Assembly: GCA_900549495.1 (NCBI GenBank)
Contig: UROL01000031.1
Span: 1 to 14,810, forward strand
From: an uncultured Eubacteriales bacterium
GTDB lineage: Bacteria > Bacillota > Clostridia > Oscillospirales > Oscillospiraceae
Direction of reading: 5' to 3'
DNA length: 14,810 nt
Every line of letters begins with the position of its first letter. Position 1 is the stretch's first letter. Position numbers and translations under genes: made by a program. A model generated the notes under the pieces. That model worked only from the letters and a program-made list of their open reading frames with translations, was not told the origin of the DNA and did not search any database. Below are positions 6,925 through 12,585 of the stretch, piece after piece.

Positions 6925-7623
6925 TCATTTCCTCCGCAGATATTCAAACCAGAATTTATGAAACGCGGCCTGCCTTCTGGGAGCAATTGGAATCTGCGTC
7001 CCATCAGTGAGAAGAAGCTCTGTATAGGTATACCGGTCAATATAATGGAGATTGACGAAAAAGGATTTGTGGACGGGATAAAAGAATCGCTGAGGCAGCC
7101 TCTCACAGAGCTCGTCAAATTTGTCAACGGTGGAATACACTTTTTCTGACGCAACAACGCTGGCACGTCTGCCGCTGCGTGTAACATAGAGAATATCATC
7201 TGCTACGACACGCTGCAGGGCGCTGTTTTCGGAAAGGAAAAGGTCCACATAGGCTCCGTCGATATACTCCATGGCTTTGTCAAGCCCCGCGTACAGCCGG
7301 TTGGCATTGAAGGGCTTTTCAAAGAAGCGAAAGGCCCGGAGGTCCATCGCGTCGTCCTGGTAGCTGTCATAATTGGTCACAAAGAACAGGGCCAGCTTGG
7401 GGTTGCGCTGCCGCAGCTCTTTTGCCAGCGTGATGCCGTCAACTCCCGGCATCTGAATATCCAGAAACGCCAGATCAAAGGCAGAATTCTCCTGCGTGAT
7501 TTGAAGCGGATCAGTCACCGCTGTAATTGCGCAGGGGATGTGATGGCTCTCCATATATTCCTCAATATGAATTCTCAATGTATTCAGATAGGCCTGTTCA
7601 TCGTCACAAATCAGAATCTTCAT
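6925..7623 (-). CDS. agrA: AgrA-type LytTR response regulator
   Basis: A 232-residue DNA-binding response regulator. The ATG at 7623 is preceded by GAGGTG, 5 bases away. The receiver domain (1-120) has the acidic pair Asp7-Asp8, phospho-acceptor Asp55 in LAFLDIQMPGVDG, Thr83 in FVTN and Lys103 in FEKP. Residues about 125-230 form a LytTR domain: ILYVTRSGRRASVVASEKVYST, FYPVHKSFFVNLHYIDRY, and TDGTQIPIAPRRQAAFHKFWFEYL. LytTR regulators bind direct repeats upstream of promoters. The pairing with agrC just downstream and agrDB nearby makes AgrA the best name. Its consensus-like promoter lies at 7675-7703. In known systems AgrA activates agr transcription; the sites here were not resolved. Confidence 0.93.
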   Translation of the reverse strand: MKILICDDEQAYLNTLRIHIEEYMESHHIPCAITAVTDPLQITQENSAFDLAFLDIQMPGVDGITLAKELRQRNPKLALFFVTNYDSYQDDAMDLRAFRFFEKPFNANRLYAGLDKAMEYIDGAYVDLFLSENSALQRVVADDILYVTRSGRRASVVASEKVYSTVDKFDELCERLPQRFFYPVHKSFFVNLHYIDRYTYTELLLTDGTQIPIAPRRQAAFHKFWFEYLRRK

Positions 7624-7674
7624 TTGGGCACCTCATAAAAATAGGCTTACAACGTAACAAAACGCCGCAAGCCC

Positions 7675-7703
7675 ATTTTATCATTATTATAGATCAACGT
7701 CAA
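7675..7703 (-). promoter_or_regulatory. Promoter of agrAC
   Basis: On the minus strand TTGACG (7703-7698), a 17-base spacer and TAAAAT (7680-7675) make a good sigma-A-type promoter, about 52 bases before the agrA start. A second box TATAAT overlaps the spacer. The hexamer ACGTTG occurs both at the -35 end and again in the leader, but I cannot call it an operator. Confidence 0.7.
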
Positions 7704-7716
7704 ATCCACAAAGAAG

Positions 7717-7762
7717 AAAAAAGCATTTTCCTGTAAATTACTCGGATTTTCACAGGAAAATG
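7717..7762 (-). terminator. Terminator of the XRE regulator gene
   Basis: An 11-bp perfect stem CATTTTCCTGT/ACAGGAAAATG (7724-7734, 7752-7762) with a 17-base loop is followed on the minus strand by GC and six T (7722-7717). It lies directly after the regulator stop and separates that transcript from the agrAC promoter. Confidence 0.8.
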
Positions 7763-7769
7763 ATTGATC

Positions 7770-8081
7770 TTACCCCTTGAGATACGCCGCCAGCAGGCGG
7801 CAAAGGGTTTTCTGCTCATCGGGGGAGAGCTTCTTGATGAGCGTGATCATGCGGTCCGCTTCCGGCTCAATTTCCCCCAGCAGATAGTAGTTCGGGGTGC
7901 CGCCGAGGACATCGCATAAAACAAGCAGCCGCTTCGTTGTAAGCAGACTTTTGCCGCATTCCATACTGGAAATATGGTTGGTCGAAAGCTCCAATTTCTC
8001 TGCCAGCTGCTCCTGGGAAAGGCCCGCCGCTTCACGCCGATGCCGAATACGCTTGCTGATTAGCTTCTTGTCAATATCCAT
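7770..8081 (-). CDS. XRE-family helix-turn-helix regulator
   Basis: A 103-residue (ATG 8081) small transcription regulator. Residues about 7-65 form a classic XRE/Cro domain: RIRHRREAAGLSQEQLAEKLELSTNHISSMECGKSLLTTKRLLVLCDVLGGTPNYYL, with the helix-turn-helix at roughly 21-42. The rest (70-103) is a short helical tail, LIKKLSPDEQKTLCRLLAAYLKG, possibly for dimerisation. ATG 8081 has a weak site GGTGA, 5 bases upstream; a TTG at 8129 would add 16 residues that do not look like the domain. It sits between agrAC and divergent agrDB, facing away from agrD across a 217-base region, so control of agr is plausible but unproven. The effector is unknown. Confidence 0.85.
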   Translation of the reverse strand: MDIDKKLISKRIRHRREAAGLSQEQLAEKLELSTNHISSMECGKSLLTTKRLLVLCDVLGGTPNYYLLGEIEPEADRMITLIKKLSPDEQKTLCRLLAAYLKG

Positions 8082-8220
8082 GTTGATCACCGTGGATAAA
8101 ATACCATGTTTCCCGGTAAACGAGAACAAAATTCAATAGAATATATCTACAAAACAATTAGTTCATGATGATTTTATAGATAACTACAACTGGCAATGTG
8201 ATTTCTTGCAATTTTGCGCA

Positions 8221-8226
8221 TATAAT
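8221..8226 (+). promoter_or_regulatory. -10 box of the agrDB promoter
   Basis: A perfect TATAAT lies about 73 bases before the agrD start. No good -35 hexamer sits 16-18 bases upstream, which fits an activator-dependent promoter such as one driven by AgrA. GCAAT is repeated at 8193-8197 and 8208-8212 in the -35 area, but the 15-base period is not the 21-base period expected for LytTR sites. Confidence 0.45.
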
Positions 8227-8298
8227 CCATATTTTTGCTGAGACTATTGCAGAGCGGCGAAAGACGTGTTATTTTGTCACCAGAGGGAGGTGAAAGCC

Positions 8299-8445
8299 AT
8301 GAAGAGCAATAAAAATCTGATCGCAGTCGTCGCCAAGAAGGCTGCGGAGCACGCACTGCGCAGGGACGCGAACAGGACAACTTGTTTTAGTATCTACCAG
8401 CCGAAGGCACCCGCGGCACTGAAGCGCTTCAAGAACAGCAAGTAA
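8299..8445 (+). CDS. agrD: AgrD cyclic (thio)lactone autoinducer pre-peptide
   Basis: A 48-residue peptide gene preceded by GGGAGGTG (8285-8292, 6-base gap). The layout matches AgrD. A Lys-rich amphipathic N-terminal leader (KSNKNLIAVVAKKAAEHALR) is followed by a core NRTTCFSIYQPKAP with a single Cys29, then a basic tail ALKRFKNSK. The QPK-x-P motif right after the core is a hallmark of clostridial autoinducer precursors. By analogy the mature signal is a five-residue thiolactone ring Cys29-Tyr33 (CFSIY), with an N-terminal tail of unknown length; this is inference. The stop overlaps the agrB start by one base (TAATG), so the two are coupled. The order agrD-agrB is the reverse of the staphylococcal agrBD order. 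Confidence 0.9.
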   Translation: MKSNKNLIAVVAKKAAEHALRRDANRTTCFSIYQPKAPAALKRFKNSK

Positions 8446-9011
8446 TGGCAACCACGCTTGCCGAACACATTGTAGGAAAGCTTATCGCCGCGTCAGTTGT
8501 AGAGGAGGCCGATAGGGAGCTATACGTTTATGGTTTCTTTTTATTGATTTCGCGTCTCTTCTTCTTCCTGGTAGCAGCTGTTTTTGGCTGCTTCCTGGGA
8601 ATCCCGTGGGAAAGCGTTATTTTCTATATTGTGTTCATTCTTCTGCGAAGCTATGCGGGAGGAGTACATGCCAAAACGGAAAAAGCCCGCACTGGCTGGA
8701 CCACATTGGCGATGGGAATTGCTGTAGCTGCTATCAAAACGCTGGAAGCCTCAAATGGGAAAGCCCTGCCGCTGCTTATTTTCAGCAATCTATGCCTTTT
8801 GCTGTTCACCCCCCTGGACAGCAAGGAAAAGCCTCTGGATGCTGAAGAAAAGCGCAGATACCGAAAAATCTGCCTGTGGCTGCTGCTCATTTGTGACGCG
8901 GCAGTCGCTGCGGCATATTTTCTGAAGCTCCCAATGCTGTATTATCCTGTGATCTGTGGTATGTGTTTGGAAGCGATTTTATTGAGCATTGGAAAAATGT
9001 CCGATATGTAG
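8445..9011 (+). CDS. agrB: AgrB-like pre-peptide processing membrane protease, catalytic Cys replaced
   Basis: A 188-residue membrane protein of the AgrB family, which cuts AgrD and forms the thiolactone ring. It has the family's N-terminal amphipathic segment, about five or six hydrophobic helices, and the signature LRSYAGGVHAKT (67-78) with catalytic-type His75. In characterised AgrB proteins the catalytic Cys is seven residues after this His (His77/Cys84 in Staphylococcus aureus). Here position 82 is Arg, codon CGC, one transition from the Cys codon TGC. The other Cys residues are in hydrophobic segments away from the site. Processing may therefore be lost, altered, or the base may be an error. 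It starts within the agrD stop codon and has no strong ribosome site of its own. Confidence 0.9.
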   Translation: MATTLAEHIVGKLIAASVVEEADRELYVYGFFLLISRLFFFLVAAVFGCFLGIPWESVIFYIVFILLRSYAGGVHAKTEKARTGWTTLAMGIAVAAIKTLEASNGKALPLLIFSNLCLLLFTPLDSKEKPLDAEEKRRYRKICLWLLLICDAAVAAAYFLKLPMLYYPVICGMCLEAILLSIGKMSDM

Positions 9012-9125
9012 CAAGGAAAATCCATTCCTATCCGTCCTGGGTTGACAGCAAAATGCGGCTGAAGGTGAAGAAATGCAACAGTGTATGGCTAAAAAAAGTC
9101 ATTGACGAGGAAATCAAGGCGGTGG

Positions 9126-9317
9126 ATGGAGCTATTGGACGCTGTTTCCTACCGAATTCCCCGTCAGGTCACCAAATGTCGGACATACCGGATAGGCAGT
9201 CAATTCGTCAGCTATCCGGTATGTCCACGCTGCAACATAAGCGCGGAAAGAGAATACATGGCCTTCTGCGACCGCTGCGGTCAAAAGCTTGCCTGGGATC
9301 GATTTCCAAAGGGATAA
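9126..9317 (+). CDS. Small zinc-ribbon protein
   Basis: A 63-residue hypothetical protein, MELLDAVSYRIPRQVTK onwards, with two CxxC pairs (Cys33/Cys36 in PVCPRC and Cys48/Cys51 in FCDRCGQKLAW), a likely zinc ribbon. Similar short proteins ending in CDxCGQxLxW are common in Firmicutes and their mobile elements; none has a function I can name. The start is uncertain. ATG 9126 has AAGGCGG only 3 bases upstream, and TTG 9102 would add 8 residues without a ribosome site. It lies 114 bases after agrB on the same strand and may share its transcript. A perfect 15-bp inverted repeat sits inside the coding region. From 9318 to 9521 I see no gene. Confidence 0.6.
   Translation: MELLDAVSYRIPRQVTKCRTYRIGSQFVSYPVCPRCNISAEREYMAFCDRCGQKLAWDRFPKG
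9181..9226. repeat. 15-bp perfect inverted repeat inside the zinc-ribbon gene
   Basis: GGACATACCGGATAG (9181-9195) and CTATCCGGTATGTCC (9212-9226) are exact complements with a 16-base loop. It falls in codons for about residues 19-34 of the zinc-ribbon protein. It could be a strong mRNA hairpin or a binding or recombination site. There is no T-tract, so it is not a simple terminator. Confidence 0.75.
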
Positions 9318-9521
9318 GCCTTCCGCCAGTTTTTCCAGCTTTCGTGAAGTAATTCGGTTCCTCTACTGAAAGCAATGATGAAACGCCTGATCAGCGGTTC
9401 ATATATGCCCTGGGGTTAGTAGTGAAGGTGCACCGCTAAAAACCCGTAGCGATACTGCCATGGGCTGTCAGTGGCATGGGCAATGGTTGACGGCGTAAAA
9501 AATCGTAAAAAGGGGATAGCC

Positions 9522-9879
9522 ATGAAAAAAACAAAGGATACGGCGTAAACTCATCATATCGGTTATTTGCATTGCTTTGGTTGGTACGGTTTTGGCTGGA
9601 TATGCTTTTGCCTATGGCATTTGTGGGCATCTTGATGCAAATGGTAGAGCGTGTCAATATATGGCGGACACCAAAGTTTTTATCGGAGAAAGCGATAATC
9701 AGTTTGCCCAGCATCAGTATAAATTACTGGATTCCCAAGGAAACCCTACAGGCAGTTACGCTACATGCACTTATTCTTACTATTATAAATTTTACAACTA
9801 TGTGTGTGCCGCTGGTCATCACACACCCGGGCCAAGAGAAACAATTTATAACAACGACCACACTTGCGGTAGCCGCTAA
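9522..9879 (+). pseudogene. Small secreted Cys-containing protein, frameshifted at an A7 run
   Basis: ATG 9522 has a good ribosome site (AGGGG, about 6 bases upstream), but its frame stops after eight codons. One frame over, directly after the A-run, a typical signal peptide continues: KKQRIRRKLIISVICIALVGTVLAGYAFA, then a polar domain. Removing one A from the seven at 9525-9531 fuses them into a 118-residue preprotein starting MKKQRIRRKL. The mature part (about residues 31-118) has five Cys, is rich in Tyr, His and Asn, and ends YNNDHTCGSR, so it is likely exported. I recognise no family; a bacteriocin-like or cell-surface protein is possible. As written, translation would need a weak internal TTG (for example 9577). 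It is 66 bases before an ABC permease gene on the same strand, a possible exporter or immunity partner. Confidence 0.65.
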
Positions 9880-9945
9880 AACATTCTTAGGAAGCTTCTT
9901 TTCCCATAGACCTGTTGTGCCAGAAAAATTTGGAGGTGAATTCCT

Positions 9946-11838
9946 ATGCTTTCTCAATATCTCTTCCGCTCCTTCCGCCGCAAGCCCCTGCGGCATTTTT
10001 CCCTTTTCTGGGTGCTGATGTGCGCCTTTATGCTTCCCCTGGTGGTATCCATCTACCGGGACAGCCTCGATTACGGCAGAATGCTGCAAAACCGCAATTT
10101 CACAAAGGATCAGGCAATTCATATTTCCGGCGCACAGCCGGAGGATGTGGTACTGTTTCAGGGGATCGACGGTCTGACAGAACCCTACTATGAGGATGGA
10201 GTGATTTACCTCACTCTGAAAGAGCTGGGAGAGAGCTCCTCCGAAATGCTCGCAGGATTTTCCGGTATCCTGCATGAGCAAATGTCCAAAAGTTCCAATC
10301 CTCTGAGCCTGCTTCTGTTTTCGGATGCCTTGGGCTCAAACAATGCGAATGATCCTTTCCAGGTTTCCCTACAGCGCCGCCTGCGCCTAACCAACCTTGC
10401 ACTGCTGCTGTTTTCCGGCCTTATCGTCCTGAGTTCCTATCGCAATCACATTGCCAATTTTTCTCAGGAGCTGGCAGATTTGACTGCGCTGGGAGCAGAC
10501 AAAGGGCAAATCCAGCGGATGTTCCTTTTGGAATTTACTATTCTATTCCCCTTTGCCGCACTCAGCGCTGTGACAATCTCCTGGTTCGTCATGCGAATTC
10601 TCTACCGGCAGTATTTGGGCAATACCGCCTCCTCTGTAACCGTATGGGAGGTATTTCACATGGATCCGGTAAATACAGCGCTGGAAATCCTGTTTTATCT
10701 GCTGGTATGCCTGTGTGCCATCGGCATCTCTCTGCGGCTTCCGGCGCCCAGCAGCCGCAGAGCAGCACGTCGATCCTTCCATTCTCTGCCTCGGCTGTGG
10801 GTGCATCGAACCAGCGCCCCTTTTGTCTGGTGTCTCGTCATTTTCATTCCGTTGGTTACCGCATTCCTCCTTTTGTTCAATCGCTATTTGGGAATCTACG
10901 CACTTCAGGCATATAGTACCCAGGATGCAAAAATTTCCGTGACCTCCGCCAATAGGGGCTTTACATCGGAACAGCTGAATTCCATTTCCAAAATCCCTGG
11001 AATCCATCGAATCGAGCGAACAGTAGATTCTTCTTTCTCCTATTTACTGCAAGTCCCCAGAGGGTTCTTTCTGGAAACAAACCTCCATCGCTATCAGGAG
11101 TACGCCCCCGGAGAATCGGATTTGGAAAAATACCAGGTTGTCGCACAGATTCCCGAATACGAAGAAGCCAGAACTACCTACTATCTGTGCAAAGATTCGT
11201 TATCCTCAGAATATATTGAACTCACTCTGGTCAAATCCATTCCGCTGGTTCATCCAAAAGACGGCTCCGAAATCAGTCGCTTTGACGTCTATATCAGCAA
11301 TGAACTGATGGATGAGTTGGAGGCAGCCGCTACCGTTCTGCGTCTGGATATATTCACTGCTCCCGAACACTCTGCCGAAATTGAGGCTGCACTGCGCAGC
11401 CAGCTTCCCGAATCCTATTTCGTGAGCAATTTCCAGAATGTTACAGATACCTCCATTTCACGGCAGGAGGGGCGTTTGTGGCTCCTTTCTTGGATTTTCT
11501 GCATTCTGATGATTGTCGCCATGCAGATTGTCTGGGTGCGCCTTTCCAAATATGTGGCCGACTGCGCTTTCATGCTGCGCATCATCCAGCAGGTCGGGGC
11601 CTCCCGCCAGCAGCTTTCCCGGCTGATTCCGGTGGGGTTTGGCGCTATCCCCGCAGCGGTGCTGCCATTTCTCATTGCCATTCCCTGGGCATGGCTGGAT
11701 GCCTCCCGAAGCAATCGGCCGTTTATCATTTCGGGGCCGGTGCTGGCCATCTATCTCGGAATTGTCCTGCTGGCGATTGCCGCATTCTGGCTGCCGGTGA
11801 AGGTGACCCTCAAAAAGATTCTGAAAGACAGGAAATAA
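9946..11838 (+). CDS. FtsX/MacB-type ABC transporter permease
   Basis: A 630-residue membrane protein; ATG 9946 is preceded by GGAGGTG (9932-9938, 7-base gap). It looks like a two-half FtsX-like permease. An N-terminal helix (about 18-36) precedes an outer loop of about 110 residues, then come helices near 148-165, 193-217, 244-264 and 290-312. A large extracytoplasmic domain (about 320-500) follows, then three C-terminal helices near 511-532, 562-582 and 597-619. Short cytoplasmic motifs before the helices, ALGADKGQIQRMFLLEF and QQVGASRQQLSRL, match the ATPase-contact helices of this superfamily. Such permeases work in lipoprotein handling, peptide export or antimicrobial-peptide resistance. 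The cargo is unknown here. The ATPase gene follows 15 bases later. The gene is AT-richer than the ATPase gene. Confidence 0.85.
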   Translation: MLSQYLFRSFRRKPLRHFSLFWVLMCAFMLPLVVSIYRDSLDYGRMLQNRNFTKDQAIHISGAQPEDVVLFQGIDGLTEPYYEDGVIYLTLKELGESSSEMLAGFSGILHEQMSKSSNPLSLLLFSDALGSNNANDPFQVSLQRRLRLTNLALLLFSGLIVLSSYRNHIANFSQELADLTALGADKGQIQRMFLLEFTILFPFAALSAVTISWFVMRILYRQYLGNTASSVTVWEVFHMDPVNTALEILFYLLVCLCAIGISLRLPAPSSRRAARRSFHSLPRLWVHRTSAPFVWCLVIFIPLVTAFLLLFNRYLGIYALQAYSTQDAKISVTSANRGFTSEQLNSISKIPGIHRIERTVDSSFSYLLQVPRGFFLETNLHRYQEYAPGESDLEKYQVVAQIPEYEEARTTYYLCKDSLSSEYIELTLVKSIPLVHPKDGSEISRFDVYISNELMDELEAAATVLRLDIFTAPEHSAEIEAALRSQLPESYFVSNFQNVTDTSISRQEGRLWLLSWIFCILMIVAMQIVWVRLSKYVADCAFMLRIIQQVGASRQQLSRLIPVGFGAIPAAVLPFLIAIPWAWLDASRSNRPFIISGPVLAIYLGIVLLAIAAFWLPVKVTLKKILKDRK

Positions 11839-11853
11839 GGAAGGAGAATCCCT

Positions 11854-12528
11854 ATGTCTTTGTTGGAAGTAAAAGACCTGTGCCGGACATTCCGGCAGGG
11901 GGATACGGACATTCACGCCGTGGGCCATGTGAGCTTCTCCATGGAAGCCGGGGAGATGCTGGCCATCGTGGGTCAGTCCGGTTCGGGCAAGACCACCCTG
12001 CTGAATCTGCTGGGCGGCATCGACAAGCCCAGTGCCGGGCAGGTGCTGCTGGATGGGCGGGACATCCACACCCTCTCCGATGCCGAAGCGGCGAAGCTTC
12101 GCAGGCAGAAAATCGGCTATATCTACCAGGATTTCAAGCTGCTGCCCATTCTGACGGCAAAGGAGAATATCATGCTGCCCGCCATCCTGGATGGCAAGAA
12201 GGCTCCGGCAAGGGTTGTCAGCGCACTGGCAGACCGGCTGGGCATCGGCAACCGCCTGAACCATCTGCCGTCCCAAATGTCCGGCGGCCAGCGCCAGCGG
12301 GTGGCCATTGCCCGGGCGCTGATCAATCAGCCCGCCATTATTCTGGCGGACGAGCCCACCGGGAATCTGGACAAGGCCTCTGCCCAGGAAATATTGGAGC
12401 TACTGTTACAGCTCCATCGGGAGGGAAACACCATCCTCCTGGTCACCCACGAGGAGAGCTTCGCCGACCTGTGCCCCCGAAAGATCACCCTGAGCGACGG
12501 CCGGATCATTTCCGATATTCGCAGATAG
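11854..12528 (+). CDS. MacB/LolD-type ABC transporter ATP-binding protein
   Basis: A 224-residue ATPase; ATG 11854 follows AAGGAGAA about 6 bases upstream. All motifs are intact: Walker A GQSGSGKT (40-47), Q-loop YQDFKLLP with Gln92, signature MSGGQRQR (142-149), Walker B AIILADEP (161-168) with TGNLD after it, and switch His199 in LVTHE. ADEPTGNLD and the short length are typical of the LolD/MacB/FtsE/BceA group, which partners FtsX-like permeases, in agreement with the gene before it. Together they form a transporter, probably acting outward or mechanically on a periplasmic or surface substrate and not as a nutrient importer. The unit ends at the hairpin 3 bases downstream. Confidence 0.94.
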   Translation: MSLLEVKDLCRTFRQGDTDIHAVGHVSFSMEAGEMLAIVGQSGSGKTTLLNLLGGIDKPSAGQVLLDGRDIHTLSDAEAAKLRRQKIGYIYQDFKLLPILTAKENIMLPAILDGKKAPARVVSALADRLGIGNRLNHLPSQMSGGQRQRVAIARALINQPAIILADEPTGNLDKASAQEILELLLQLHREGNTILLVTHEESFADLCPRKITLSDGRIISDIRR

Positions 12529-12530
12529 CA

Positions 12531-12561
12531 AACCGGGCTTCCGCACTGCGGAAGCCCGGTT
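12531..12561. terminator. Bidirectional hairpin between convergent ABC and htpG genes
   Basis: A 14-bp perfect stem AACCGGGCTTCCGC/GCGGAAGCCCGGTT (12531-12544, 12548-12561) with a 3-base loop lies between two converging stop codons. T-tracts are short on both sides, so it acts as a strong GC stem more than a classical terminator. Confidence 0.75.
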
Positions 12562-12585
12562 CGTGTTCAATTATCCCAAATTCAC

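Noticed and set aside
6924..7199. Upstream extension of agrC to 7199
   Set aside because: It would overlap agrA coding sequence; ATG 6923 has a good ribosome site and begins the first membrane helix.
8152..8212. LytTR/AgrA direct-repeat operator before agrD
   Set aside because: CTACAA and GCAAT repeats exist but with 37- and 15-base periods, not the expected 21, so I do not call an operator.
9053..9125. In-frame upstream start for the zinc-ribbon protein (VIDEEIKAVDGAI segment)
   Set aside because: That segment is in a different frame from the zinc ribbon and would need a frameshift that I cannot support without homologues.
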